NCBI RefSeq assembly: GCF_004331695.1
Contig: NZ_SJSL01000005.1
Coordinates: 1-64,000, forward strand
Direction of reading: 5' to 3'
From: Pedobacter psychroterrae
GTDB taxonomy: Bacteria; Bacteroidota; Bacteroidia; Sphingobacteriales; Sphingobacteriaceae
Length of the DNA stretch: 64,000 nt
Shown here: one piece after another, positions 42,274 through 51,222 of the stretch
Layout: every line of letters starts with the position of its first letter
Position numbering within the stretch: position 1 is the first letter of the stretch
Notes under the pieces: model-generated
Database searches by the model: none
Told to the model about the DNA's origin: nothing
What the model saw: only the letters and a program-made list of their open reading frames with translations
Made by a program: the position numbers and the translations under genes

Positions 42274-43305
42274 TTATTTATCTGTGGAATCTCTTTTTAC
42301 CAGATCAACCGCTATAGTGACTGATATATAGTTCTTGCCGGGCTTTAACTTCTGCTGAATCAGGTTCATAATCATTCCTGCTGCCTGGGTGCCGACTTCA
42401 GATGGATACTGCTCAACCGATGTGATGGTAGGTTTTATTATTTCTGTGAGCGGGTCATTTGAATAACCGGTAATCTTAAGTTGCGCAGGTATCTCCACAC
42501 CGCGGTTTTTAGCATAGGTGGTAACCGCCAAAGCTACGGTATCATTGCAGCAGAAAACAGCATCAGGCCAGGTATCCCGCTTGCCTGAAAACAAGGCTTC
42601 ACAGCTTTGCAATGCGCTTTCCTTCGTTAGGTCATGAAAAAATGTCCTGTTAGGACCCGGAGAAAGCTCATAACCTTTTAATGCATCAGCATACCCCTCA
42701 TACCTTTCCCTGTACAGGTTACAAAACAAGGGGCCTCCTATAAATGCAACATTCCTGCAGCCCTGTGTCAGCAAATGATTGGTAGCCATATTTGCTCCAT
42801 GGTAGTCATCACCCTGTATTTTATGCGCAGGATAATTTTTAGGGACCCTGTCAAAGAACACCAGGGGCCTGTTGCTTCTGGAGAAAACATCAAAATGAGC
42901 AAAATCAGTTGTATTTAAAGTAGAGGATACGATCAGACCCTCTACCCTGGAGGCATACAAGGCATTGACCAGCTCCTTTTCCAGTTCATGCGACTCGTTC
43001 GACTGACAGATCATCAGATTATACTTATGCTCATGCAGTTTATTTTGTATTGCTGTGATTACGGTAGACTGATAATATCTTGAGATCCGGGGAATGATCA
43101 GGCCAATCGTATTGGATTTACTGTTCCTTAAGCTGGCCGCAACCGCATTATAACTATAACCAAGTCTGTTTGCTGCTTCGTTAACCTTTATTTTGGTCTC
43201 CTGACTAATATGCGGGTGGTCCTGTAGTGCCCTTGATACGGTTGAAGAAGATAAACCTAATTCAAGGGCTATATCTTTCATCGTATTGTCTGATCCTTTT
43301 TTCAT
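42274..43305 (-). CDS. LacI-family transcriptional regulator
   Basis: A 343-residue repressor counted from ATG 43305 (MKKGSDNTMKDIALEL). The upstream frame to 43341 would run into the operator-like site and is disfavoured. The N-terminal HTH is clear (TMKDIALELGLSSSTVSRALQDHPHIS, with hinge NAVAASLRN), followed by a periplasmic-binding-protein-like sensor (TIGLIIPRISRYYQ, VEGLIVSSTL, FIGGPLFCNLYRERYEGY). It sits just upstream of the SDR-uxuA operon. A degenerate operator lies 32 bp before its start, pointing to autoregulation. The ligand is probably a uronate catabolite or the imported glycan, not determined. Confidence 0.9.
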   Translation of the reverse strand: MKKGSDNTMKDIALELGLSSSTVSRALQDHPHISQETKIKVNEAANRLGYSYNAVAASLRNSKSNTIGLIIPRISRYYQSTVITAIQNKLHEHKYNLMICQSNESHELEKELVNALYASRVEGLIVSSTLNTTDFAHFDVFSRSNRPLVFFDRVPKNYPAHKIQGDDYHGANMATNHLLTQGCRNVAFIGGPLFCNLYRERYEGYADALKGYELSPGPNRTFFHDLTKESALQSCEALFSGKRDTWPDAVFCCNDTVALAVTTYAKNRGVEIPAQLKITGYSNDPLTEIIKPTITSVEQYPSEVGTQAAGMIMNLIQQKLKPGKNYISVTIAVDLVKRDSTDK

Positions 43306-43336
43306 TAAGCTAATGGGAATTTCATTTATGCAAATA

Positions 43337-43350
43337 TGCAATCGATTTCT
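43337..43350. promoter_or_regulatory. Degenerate LacI-type operator upstream of the regulator gene
   Basis: TGCAATCGATTTCT matches 12 of 14 positions of the operator, with the left half intact. It lies 32 bp before the start codon of the LacI gene, suggesting weaker autoregulation. Confidence 0.6.
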
Positions 43351-43459
43351 AATATATTAAGTTTTCTTTAATAATTAAAATGAAGCATTGGGATTGATGG
43401 TAAGATGGCTTTTTAAGGGTTCCCTTTCCGAGCCGTTATAGAAGGATCATAGAACTGTG

Positions 43460-44314
43460 CTATACCGGATTTATGGCAAACCCGAGCGGCATCGTATATT
43501 TTACCCTTACATTCTGACCATTCTGCCTGCCTGGTTTCCATTTTGGTGATTTGCTTATTACTCTCAGCGCTTCTTCATCACAACCATAGCCGATGCCTTT
43601 TATCACTGTTACATTGGTAACAGAACCATCTTTCTCTACTACAAAACTGACAAACACCTTGCCCTGCTTACCCTGATCCATCGCCATTGGAGGGTACCGT
43701 AAGTGTTTTTGAATGAATCGGGTCCATTCTTTCATACCACCCACAAATTCAGGATATACTTCTATGGTAGTTGCATTATAAATTTCATTGTCTGTTGCAG
43801 TACCTTCTCCGGTTCCGTTTCCACCAACAGCCCCGTTTCCTTCTCCCTGTGAAGGCACAGCAATCAGGCTGTTTTCTAATCCCGACTGCGTTACCGGACC
43901 TATCACTGCCATGTCAATATCTTTGATGGTTGGGGGATCTATCAGCGCTGCATCTTCTACTACGACTGGCTTATTAGGAAGCGCAATCATCTTAACTTTC
44001 TCTTTAACAGGTTCGGCTTTTGGCATTTCCTGCTTTTCCTGTGGTTTGATCTTTTCTACCACAGGCACCGGAAGCTCAATCAGGTCTATCATGGTATCTG
44101 GCTTAACCACATCAACCTGAGCCGCATTAAAATGCTTATAGATCATTGGAGCGGCAAACAGCATGATAAACAGCGGCACCGCAATGAACAGCGCACGCAG
44201 GGTGTTTTGGTTGGAATGCAGGCGCAGTTCGTAAGCACCATAAGATTGGTTCCTGTTTTTGAATACCAGATTGAGCCACTCGATCTTGTACAAATTTGAT
44301 GAATTGTTAAGCAT
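43460..44314 (-). CDS. TonB-family energy transducer
   Basis: A 284-residue protein with a cytoplasmic N-terminus (NLVFKNRNQSYGAYELR, typical of Bacteroidota TonB proteins), one membrane span near 42-60, a Pro/Glu/Lys-rich periplasmic linker (VVEKIKPQEKQEMPKAEPVKEKVK) and a C-terminal TonB domain (YPEFVGGMKEWTRFIQKHLRYPPMAMDQGKQGKVFVSFVVEKDGSVTNVTV). It transmits proton-motive energy to TonB-dependent transporters such as the SusC protein here. ExbB/ExbD genes are not adjacent. It is 65 bp downstream of the kinase gene and may be independently transcribed. Confidence 0.92.
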   Translation of the reverse strand: MLNNSSNLYKIEWLNLVFKNRNQSYGAYELRLHSNQNTLRALFIAVPLFIMLFAAPMIYKHFNAAQVDVVKPDTMIDLIELPVPVVEKIKPQEKQEMPKAEPVKEKVKMIALPNKPVVVEDAALIDPPTIKDIDMAVIGPVTQSGLENSLIAVPSQGEGNGAVGGNGTGEGTATDNEIYNATTIEVYPEFVGGMKEWTRFIQKHLRYPPMAMDQGKQGKVFVSFVVEKDGSVTNVTVIKGIGYGCDEEALRVISKSPKWKPGRQNGQNVRVKYTMPLGFAINPV

Positions 44315-44379
44315 GGTTATATAGATTAGTTACTCTTAAGATGTAACCGGTACCTTTATTCCATAACAATTCTATAATA

Positions 44380-45390
44380 TTAGTTCCTGAAGCCGTATGA
44401 TTTTGACAGCGCAAGGCATTCTTCTGCCGGAACTATCCCATCAGATGATGTGGCAGCAAATAAGCTTGAGGCAGCTGCACAGACTCCCAGTTTGAGGCAA
44501 GTTTGCATCTCCTGATCGTCATGAACCCCTATCAAAACGCCTGCGGCAAAAGCATCTCCTGCCCCAACAGCTCCCTGTATCTTATCTGCCGGTAAATTTA
44601 TACTCGGTTGAAATAATTGCTGATCCTGTTTGTTTACCGCAATCACACCCATAGGGAAATGAAGGATCACCCAGCTTCTTACACCCATTTCAATAATTGT
44701 GGAGGCAGCTTCGTAGCATTTGTCCAGCATTGGCTGCCCCTGATCAGAAACGGTTTGGATCCCGGTGATCATTCCCGCCTCAAATTCGTTTAAGAACAGG
44801 TAGTCTATATAAGGAAGCGCGGGAGTTACAACCTCTTTAAACCTGTCTGACTTCTCACTTACAATATCGGCCGAGGTGATAAAACCATGTTCACTTGCTT
44901 TTTTTAAAACACTCATGGCCCTTGTTGTCCCATCTTCCTGTTTAGCATCCAAAGTATCCAGCAGCAACAGGTAACCCAGGTGAAAGATCTTCGCACCGGA
45001 ACCGGAGAAATCAAAATGAGGAATATCCAGTAGTGCATTTGCCCCTCTTTGATGAAAAAAGGTTCTTTTACCGGTTGATTTTACCGTCATCACATCTGTA
45101 TAAGAAGTATAAGCTCCGGGCATTTTTTGAATCTGCGCAGTGCCTATACCCAAATTCTGACAGTCCTGGATGATCTGCGTGCCGCGGTCATCATCTCCTA
45201 CCAGGCCAACGCCATTTAGCGGAAAACCAGCATTTAACTTAACCAGTCCCTTTAAAATATTGTATGCAGAGCCGCCATTGCTACTGTATTCGCTAAGAAT
45301 ATTAACCAGTTTTTCTTCTTCCGGGAAAGCATCAACTACTTTGACCTGGTCTATTATCCAATTGCCGCCAACCAATATTCCATTTCTCAT
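44380..45390 (-). CDS. PfkB-family carbohydrate kinase
   Basis: A 336-residue ribokinase-like kinase. Substrate-site motif near the start: SSNGGSAYNILKGLVKL; the ATP/anion-hole motif is GAVGAGDAFAAGV with the catalytic Asp. PfkB kinases phosphorylate sugars such as fructose, tagatose, ribose or KDG; specificity cannot be read here. It is the last gene of a four-gene operon (aldolase, Gfo oxidoreductase, lyxose-isomerase-like cupin, kinase), 2 nt after the cupin gene. The logical job is to phosphorylate the ketose made by the isomerase so that the aldolase can split it. Confidence 0.88.
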   Translation of the reverse strand: MRNGILVGGNWIIDQVKVVDAFPEEEKLVNILSEYSSNGGSAYNILKGLVKLNAGFPLNGVGLVGDDDRGTQIIQDCQNLGIGTAQIQKMPGAYTSYTDVMTVKSTGKRTFFHQRGANALLDIPHFDFSGSGAKIFHLGYLLLLDTLDAKQEDGTTRAMSVLKKASEHGFITSADIVSEKSDRFKEVVTPALPYIDYLFLNEFEAGMITGIQTVSDQGQPMLDKCYEAASTIIEMGVRSWVILHFPMGVIAVNKQDQQLFQPSINLPADKIQGAVGAGDAFAAGVLIGVHDDQEMQTCLKLGVCAAASSLFAATSSDGIVPAEECLALSKSYGFRN

Positions 45391-45392
45391 AG

Positions 45393-45965
45393 CTATCTTT
45401 CGCTTACCAATTTTATGATCAGGGCTTCGTCCTCTTCTATCTCTGAGAAGCGTCCAATAGCTTCATTAGAAAAGAAATTGTCATTGAGGTCGTCATTTGC
45501 AGTAGATACTTCACCAATGACACATTCATCGGAACCTGGATAGAACTCATGCCAGACACCCGGCTCGATGGTTACCCGTTCTCCTGGTTTTAAGCTAATT
45601 TTTTCTCCGGACTTTATCAATCTTGCTTCACCATTTACTTTTATAGTCAGGCTGTTTGAAGTTTGTGCTTTTGCAGGATCACCTGTCCAAAACTGCACGA
45701 TAAGATTTCCGGCCCTGGAAATGATGTCTTCCTTCTTCTTTTTATGCATATGTGCGGGTGTGACCTGATTTTTCACCGCGTACATTAATTTCTCACAATA
45801 TTCAGCTTCTTCTGCCAGATTTACCAACACAAGACCAGTAGTTAAAAATGATCCTAAGCCAAAATCAGTGATGTCCCATTTCGGGTTTGGTGGCAAAAAC
45901 CAGCCATTTTGTCTAAAAAAATTGGCGGCGGTTATGATTGCCTGATTTATTTCTGATCTTTTCAT
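45393..45965 (-). CDS. D-lyxose ketol-isomerase-like cupin
   Basis: A 190-residue single-domain cupin. Motifs match the D-lyxose isomerase family: metal ligands in VTPAHMHKKKKEDIISRAG (two His, Glu), the second set in LKPGERVTIEPGVWHEFY (Glu, His) and the family segment VIGEVSTANDDLNDNFF. Such enzymes interconvert an aldose and its ketose with Mn. It overlaps the Gfo oxidoreductase gene by 4 nt and precedes the kinase gene by 2 nt, so it is part of a dedicated catabolic route. The true sugar may differ from lyxose or mannose. Confidence 0.85.
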   Translation of the reverse strand: MKRSEINQAIITAANFFRQNGWFLPPNPKWDITDFGLGSFLTTGLVLVNLAEEAEYCEKLMYAVKNQVTPAHMHKKKKEDIISRAGNLIVQFWTGDPAKAQTSNSLTIKVNGEARLIKSGEKISLKPGERVTIEPGVWHEFYPGSDECVIGEVSTANDDLNDNFFSNEAIGRFSEIEEDEALIIKLVSER

Positions 45966-47104
45966 GTCTGTGCGTGGTAATTAATTTCTTCAACAGTATT
46001 ATTTGTAAATGATTTAAGTGCCGCATTAAAAATGCGATGGCTTGCTACAGCTTCCTCCGGCGTTACGCAACCAAACCTGCCATTCAGGGCACCTTCTCTT
46101 TCCACCACATAGGCTGCCAGCATTTGCATAAAACAATCAGGAAATCCGGGTTCAAAGATTCCTCCGGTGATTGTTGGAAAGACCATCCCTTTAAAGCCCA
46201 GGTCTGTCCGCTGCCAAAATTGTTCATCCTGACAGGTAAATATCCACAAGGTCTTGGTGTCTTTAGTACTATATCTTACACCACCCCTGGTACCCAATAC
46301 TTCAATGTACCAGGTATTGGTTTCTCCAGCTGCCATGCGTTTCATTTCTAAAGTCATTGGCACCCTGTTGCCGCCTATCTCAACCTGGGTATGTAGCGAA
46401 GCATTATTCCATGTATCACATACCGCTTTTCCACCTTTACCATCCGGACGTTCGGTGATGATCTTTTGCAATTGCGCATGTACCATTTCCGGCATCCAGC
46501 CCAATCGCAAAGGTACATGCAATACATGCATGCCCAGGTCGCCCATTACGCCTATTTCCCCGCAAAACTTATTTTGCCTTTTCCAATTGATCGGTTTAGC
46601 AGGATCAAGGTCGCTCGAATGAAGGAAACCAGCTTTAATTTCTATAATCTGGCCTAGTTTACCCGAAAGCACTTCCTGCATTACCCGTTGCGGGCCTGGC
46701 AGAAAAGGCATCTCTGAACTGCAGCGTACAAAGCGGCCCAGACGTTTTGCTTCCTCTTGTATTGTTATTGCGGCATCAAGGTCAATCCCAAAAGGTTTTT
46801 CTGCCAGCAGGTCCTTACCGGCAGCCAGCACTTCCAGATAATATTCTTTGTGCAGATTATGGGGTAAGGCCACATATACAATATCTATGTCTTCGCGCGC
46901 AAGTAATTCCTTATAATTTGTAGTAAGCAGCGCTACTGTCGGAATGGCTTGATACCATGACAACACCGCTTCATTGAGATCGCAAACTGCTTTTAAAGCT
47001 ACATTTACAGGAAAATCATTCAGTACAAACCATCGCCCAAAAGCGCTGGCAGCCTCCCTGCCCATTAAGCCGCCTCCAATGATTCCTATGTTTACCGTTT
47101 TCAT
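45962..47104 (-). CDS. Cytoplasmic Gfo/Idh/MocA sugar dehydrogenase
   Basis: A 380-residue oxidoreductase without a signal peptide. NAD(P) motif: VNIGIIGGGLMGREAASAF; catalytic motif: AGKDLLAEKPFGIDLDAA (Glu-Lys-Pro). The C-terminal domain has GEIGVMGDLGMHVLHVPLRLGW, with the conserved Asp and His positions. The family oxidises sugars or inositols at one hydroxyl. It lies 11 nt after the aldolase gene and overlaps the isomerase gene by 4 nt. An oxidation-isomerisation-phosphorylation-aldol cleavage order resembles inositol catabolism in logic, but the partner families differ. Confidence 0.88.
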   Translation of the reverse strand: MKTVNIGIIGGGLMGREAASAFGRWFVLNDFPVNVALKAVCDLNEAVLSWYQAIPTVALLTTNYKELLAREDIDIVYVALPHNLHKEYYLEVLAAGKDLLAEKPFGIDLDAAITIQEEAKRLGRFVRCSSEMPFLPGPQRVMQEVLSGKLGQIIEIKAGFLHSSDLDPAKPINWKRQNKFCGEIGVMGDLGMHVLHVPLRLGWMPEMVHAQLQKIITERPDGKGGKAVCDTWNNASLHTQVEIGGNRVPMTLEMKRMAAGETNTWYIEVLGTRGGVRYSTKDTKTLWIFTCQDEQFWQRTDLGFKGMVFPTITGGIFEPGFPDCFMQMLAAYVVEREGALNGRFGCVTPEEAVASHRIFNAALKSFTNNTVEEINYHAQT

Positions 47105-47115
47105 AAGTTCTGATT

Positions 47116-47946
47116 CTATTTTATTAAATCCAAAACGTCTGAAGGACGTGCCCCTTCATGCACAATCGCCATTAAAGCTTTTGTCATCCCTGCAGGATCT
47201 GCATGCTGTATTACATTTCTGCCGTACACGATCCCCTTAGCCCCTTGCTGCATTAATCCGTAAGTTCTTTCCAGGATTTCTGCATCACTTGCTTTTCCTC
47301 CCCCTCTGACAAGCACCGGGATGTTTCCCGCAATTTCGATTATTTTGTGGTAGTCATTAACATCATCTGTAGGATCAGCCTTGATTATATCAGCTCCCAG
47401 TTCTACCCCCTGCCTTACCAGTGAAACAATCTTTTGTGAATCACCGTCTACCATATAGCCCCCCACTTCCTTATTGGGCCTGAATACCAATGGCTCTACC
47501 ATTAACGGCATGGAATACTGATCGCACAGAGGTTTGATTTTTAAAATATTCTGAATACACTGATCTGTCACTTCAGGTTCATCAGGGATACTAAACAAGT
47601 TGACCACTACACAGACTGCATCTAATCTTATCGCTTGTTCTACCGGATTTTCTATCATGCGGCTAAAAAGCCTTCGGGGCAATTCCTTTCCGTAAACATT
47701 GGCAACGTCTGTTCTAAGTACCAGTGCAGGTTTGTATTTGCCTGGTATAGCCTGAAGATATTGAGCTTGCCCCACCGTCAACTGAATGGCATCAGGACCG
47801 GCCGCCACCAGGACGTCTACTGCCGACTTAATGTTTTCTATTCCATTCAGGAAAGACACCTCATTAAAAAAGCCATGGTCAATGGCTACATCAAAGCAAT
47901 TTCCGGATTTACCGTTAAACAATCTATTAAGCTTATATGATTTCAT
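47116..47946 (-). CDS. DeoC/LacD-family class I aldolase (FbaB/LsrF-like)
   Basis: A 276-residue TIM-barrel aldolase. Features: CFDVAIDHGFFNEVSFLNGIENI at the start, MPLMVEPLVFRP in the middle, GADIIKADPTDDVNDY with the Schiff-base Lys expected in IIKAD, and VLVRGGGKASDAEILERTYGLMQQGAKGIVYGRNVIQH with the phosphate-binding GGG and GR. Members include FbaB, LsrF, YihT and LacD, all acting on phosphorylated ketoses. It is the first gene of the operon, reading from a promoter that overlaps a GntR-type operator. The substrate is unknown. Confidence 0.87.
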   Translation of the reverse strand: MKSYKLNRLFNGKSGNCFDVAIDHGFFNEVSFLNGIENIKSAVDVLVAAGPDAIQLTVGQAQYLQAIPGKYKPALVLRTDVANVYGKELPRRLFSRMIENPVEQAIRLDAVCVVVNLFSIPDEPEVTDQCIQNILKIKPLCDQYSMPLMVEPLVFRPNKEVGGYMVDGDSQKIVSLVRQGVELGADIIKADPTDDVNDYHKIIEIAGNIPVLVRGGGKASDAEILERTYGLMQQGAKGIVYGRNVIQHADPAGMTKALMAIVHEGARPSDVLDLIK

Positions 47947-47989
47947 ACGTGGTTACTAATATATCTGGTTGCAGCTGCCCGCTGCAAAT

Positions 47990-48021
47990 CAAACATAAAA
48001 AAAACAGCTTGTATATACAAG
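47990..48021 (-). promoter_or_regulatory. Promoter of the aldolase-oxidoreductase-isomerase-kinase operon
   Basis: On the minus strand CTTG (48018-48021), 20 nt, then TATGTTTG (47990-47997), a perfect TAnnTTTG -7 box. The -33 box is the outer part of the palindrome CTTGTATATACAAG, so a bound GntR protein would block polymerase. The aldolase start codon is at 47946. Confidence 0.75.
48008..48021. promoter_or_regulatory. GntR/HutC-type operator
   Basis: CTTGTATATACAAG, a perfect 14-bp palindrome, resembles known sites of UTRA-domain regulators such as TreR. It lies in the divergent region between the aldolase operon and the GntR gene and overlaps the operon's -33 box. A weaker copy (TTGTATATTG, 48051-48060) lies by the regulator's own promoter. 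Confidence 0.8.
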
Positions 48022-48050
48022 ATAAAAATTACTATTTATTTTCATTTATA

Positions 48051-48080
48051 TTGTATATTGAGAGTCGCAATACTATTTTG
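48051..48080 (+). promoter_or_regulatory. Possible promoter of the GntR gene
   Basis: TTG (48051-48053), 20 nt, then TATTTTG (48074-48080), a -7 box one base short of consensus. The -33 box lies in a degenerate copy of the operator, so autoregulation is likely. The ATG is at 48110. Confidence 0.45.
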
Positions 48081-48109
48081 TCTAAGTTGTTAATCAGTAA
48101 CCAAAGAAA

Positions 48110-48823
48110 ATGCTCAAAAAAGAATTTCCACTATACAAAAAGGTATTTGATGACCTTAAATTATTAATAGATTCAGGGAAATATCAGAAAGGTGCACTGC
48201 TTCCATCAGAGAATGAACTTTGCAAAACTTATAAAACGACCAGGGTTACCATAAGACAGGCGCTTTCAGGATTAATGACAATCGGGTATATTACCAGGCA
48301 CCACGGCAAGGGCAGTATCGTTTCTGAACCCAAAAATGGACTTGGTATCCTTTCAATAAGCGGAGTAACGGAAGGTGTGGGCAACCAAACATTAACCACA
48401 CTGATTCTTCAAAAACCGGTAAAGCAAAAATGGCCTGCTGATTTCTCTTATGAACTAAACGAAGAAGAGCTAAGCCATGGCTGTATATTTTTTACCCGCC
48501 TGCGCCATATAAATGACATTCCGGTACTCTATGAAGAAACCTATATAGGTAATATCAACCTTCCAAGGTTCACTTCAAAAAAACTGGACAATGCTTCACT
48601 CTTTAAAGTACTTAAAACGTTTTACGATATTGAGGTTAAAGAAGGGGAACAAAAAATCTGGGCAATACATGGCGACAAAAAAATCAGCAGCCTGCTCAAT
48701 ATTAAAATAAGTCATCCTATTGTGCATATGAAAAGAAGGCTGCAGACCAACATAAAAGACGTCAATATATTCTCTTCTGTTTACTGCAATACGGCCGAAT
48801 ATTTCCTCCAGGATTACTTTTAA
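48110..48823 (+). CDS. GntR/HutC-family regulator with UTRA sensor
   Basis: A 237-residue regulator. N-terminal winged helix: PLYKKVFDDLKLLIDSGKYQKGALLPSENELCKTYKTTRVTIRQALSGL is the GntR signature, followed by the wing HHGKGSIV. The C-terminal 150 residues form a UTRA ligand-binding domain (FFTRLRHINDIPVLYEETYIG, IKISHPIVHMKRRLQTN). It is divergent from the aldolase/oxidoreductase/isomerase/kinase operon and a perfect palindrome lies between them. It should repress that operon until a pathway sugar or sugar phosphate binds. Confidence 0.92.
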   Translation: MLKKEFPLYKKVFDDLKLLIDSGKYQKGALLPSENELCKTYKTTRVTIRQALSGLMTIGYITRHHGKGSIVSEPKNGLGILSISGVTEGVGNQTLTTLILQKPVKQKWPADFSYELNEEELSHGCIFFTRLRHINDIPVLYEETYIGNINLPRFTSKKLDNASLFKVLKTFYDIEVKEGEQKIWAIHGDKKISSLLNIKISHPIVHMKRRLQTNIKDVNIFSSVYCNTAEYFLQDYF

Positions 48824-49002
48824 AGGGTTTTTATCAAATTCAGAAAATGGAGGCCAACCAGTCGTTTAATCATTTTTGAAGGACGTTTTATATAATTTGA
48901 TTGACATTTCTTTGAATACTTATCAATATTTGTATTTTTACGTTCAATTAGATGGAATAATTCAAAAAAAATCCTATTTTTGATAAAATTTTAAACAAAT
49001 AA

Positions 49003-51186
49003 ATGAAAAGCTTAAGAACAATTGCATTAAAAGAGGCGCAAACAAGAATTTCACCAGAGGTAAAGTCTCCTTCGACTAAGATTTCTGAGTTTTTTGGCGT
49101 TAATGTTTTTGACAAAAGAAAAATGAAAGATTTCTTGTCAAAAGAGGTTTATGAGAAACTTGTTTCAGCCATTGACCAGGGTGAACTAATCAACCATGAT
49201 GATGCCAATCAGATTGCTACAGCGATGAAAAGTTGGGCTATGGGAAAAGGTGCTACGCACTATACTCACTGGTTTCAGCCTTTAACTGGTACTACTGCTG
49301 AAAAACATGATTCATTTTTTGAACCTAGCAGTGATGGTGCAATTGAAAAATTTGCAGGCAGTGCGCTTGTTCAGCAAGAACCTGATGCTTCAAGTTTCCC
49401 TAATGGTGGTATCCGCAATACTTTTGAAGCCCGCGGTTACACAGCATGGGACCCTTCTTCTCCTGCATTCATTATGGAAAGCAAAGCTGGTAAAACACTT
49501 TGTATTCCTACCGTATTTGTTTCTTACACCGGCGAAGCATTAGATTATAAAGCTCCTTTATTAAAAGCACTTGCTGCTATGGATAAAGCTGCTGTTGATG
49601 TTTGCCAGTATTTTGATAAAAGTATCACCAAAGTAAATGCATCTTTAGGTATCGAGCAGGAATATTTCCTGGTAGACCTTGCATTATACAATGCCCGCCC
49701 GGATCTTGTAATGACCGGACGTGCATTATTCGGACATATGTCTGCTAAAGGACAACAATTAGAAGATCATTATTTTGGATCTATTCCTGAGCGTGTATTC
49801 ACTTATATGGTTGACTTTGAAAATGAAGCCCTTAAATTAGGTATTCCTTTGAAAACACGTCACAATGAGGTGGCTCCAATGCAATTTGAGTGTGCTCCTA
49901 TCTATGAAGAAATCAACCTTGCGATTGACCACAACCAATTGTTGATGGACTTGATGGAGAAAGTTGCTTTGAGACATAACTTTAAAGTGCTTTTACATGA
50001 AAAACCATATGCAGGTATCAACGGATCAGGTAAACACAACAACTGGTCGCTGATCACTGACACTGGTAAAAATCTATTGGCTCCGGGAAAAACGCCTAAA
50101 AACAACCTGATGTTCTTAGCATTCTTCGTAAACACGGTTAAAGCTGTTCACGAACATGCAGATTTATTGAGAGCTTCTATCGCTTCAGTAAGCAATGATC
50201 ACCGTCTGGGTGCCAACGAGGCCCCTCCTGCGATCATTTCTATCTTCCTTGGTCAGCAATTGAACGAGGTTCTTGACGAAATAGAGCATTCACGTATCAG
50301 CAAAAAAATCAAAGAAGACAATGCTTTGTGGTTGGGTATCCCTAAAATCCCGCAAATATTGTTGGACAACACAGATCGTAACCGTACTTCTCCTTTTGCC
50401 TTTACGGGTAATAAATTTGAGTTGAGAGCCGTAGGTTCTACTGCTAATTCTTCTGCTCCTATGACTGTATTAAACGCAATCGTAGCTGATCAGTTGACTA
50501 AATTTAAAATTGAAGTAGATAAACTGATCAAAAAAGGCGAGAAAAAAGACATCGCTTTATTGACAGTGATCAAAAAATACATCAAAGAGTCTAAAGACAT
50601 CCGTTTTGAAGGAAATGGCTATAGCCAGGAATGGGCTGATGAAGCAGAAAGACGCGGCTTGAAAAACATCAAAACTACTCCGGTAGCGTTGGATGCTTAT
50701 GTAAGCGAGAAGTCTACAGAATTGTTTGGCAAAACGAACATCTTCAACAAACGCGAACTTCATGCACGTCATGAAATTTTGCTGGAGAACTATTACAAAA
50801 AATTACAGATTGAAGCAAGGGTAATGGGCGAAGTTACCAACAGCATGATCATTCCTGCTGCCATCGCTTACCAAAATACGCTGATTGAAAATGCCAAAGG
50901 ATTGAAAGACCTTGGTATCGACGGAGCTGCTTTGGAAGCTCCAATTGCGATTATCAAGAAATTGTCTGAGCATTTAGGTATCGTTAAAACAAGTATTGAT
51001 GCAATGCTTGAAGAACGTAAGAAAACAAATGCTATTGAAGATAGCCGTGAGAAAGCGATCGGTTATGATGAGAACGTAAAATCTTACTTCGATACCATCC
51101 GTTACCATACTGACAAATTAGAGCAGATTGTTGACGACAGTGTATGGCCTCTGCCTAAATTCAGAGAATTATTATTTGTTAAATAA
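49003..51186 (+). CDS. glnN: Glutamine synthetase type III
   Basis: A 727-residue GSIII, the large form common in Bacteroidota, which makes glutamine from glutamate, ammonia and ATP. Landmarks: VNVFDKRKMKDFL near the start, ATHYTHWFQPLTGTTAEKHDSF, SLGIEQEYFLVD, KTRHNEVAPMQFECAP, EKPYAGINGSGKHNNWSL (catalytic and ATP-site residues), and DNTDRNRTSPFAFTGNKFELRAVGS. The ending (DSVWPLPKFRELLFVK) is typical. It is transcribed alone from the plus strand; a strong terminator follows (51223-51257). No PII gene is nearby. Confidence 0.97.
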   Translation: MKSLRTIALKEAQTRISPEVKSPSTKISEFFGVNVFDKRKMKDFLSKEVYEKLVSAIDQGELINHDDANQIATAMKSWAMGKGATHYTHWFQPLTGTTAEKHDSFFEPSSDGAIEKFAGSALVQQEPDASSFPNGGIRNTFEARGYTAWDPSSPAFIMESKAGKTLCIPTVFVSYTGEALDYKAPLLKALAAMDKAAVDVCQYFDKSITKVNASLGIEQEYFLVDLALYNARPDLVMTGRALFGHMSAKGQQLEDHYFGSIPERVFTYMVDFENEALKLGIPLKTRHNEVAPMQFECAPIYEEINLAIDHNQLLMDLMEKVALRHNFKVLLHEKPYAGINGSGKHNNWSLITDTGKNLLAPGKTPKNNLMFLAFFVNTVKAVHEHADLLRASIASVSNDHRLGANEAPPAIISIFLGQQLNEVLDEIEHSRISKKIKEDNALWLGIPKIPQILLDNTDRNRTSPFAFTGNKFELRAVGSTANSSAPMTVLNAIVADQLTKFKIEVDKLIKKGEKKDIALLTVIKKYIKESKDIRFEGNGYSQEWADEAERRGLKNIKTTPVALDAYVSEKSTELFGKTNIFNKRELHARHEILLENYYKKLQIEARVMGEVTNSMIIPAAIAYQNTLIENAKGLKDLGIDGAALEAPIAIIKKLSEHLGIVKTSIDAMLEERKKTNAIEDSREKAIGYDENVKSYFDTIRYHTDKLEQIVDDSVWPLPKFRELLFVK

Positions 51187-51222
51187 AACCAACACCTAAT
51201 AACCAGCTATTTTTAGTTTTGT

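Noticed and set aside
44315-44379. Terminator between the kinase and TonB genes
   Set aside because: The only stem (GTTAC/GTAAC) is short and has no T-tract, so it is not supported.
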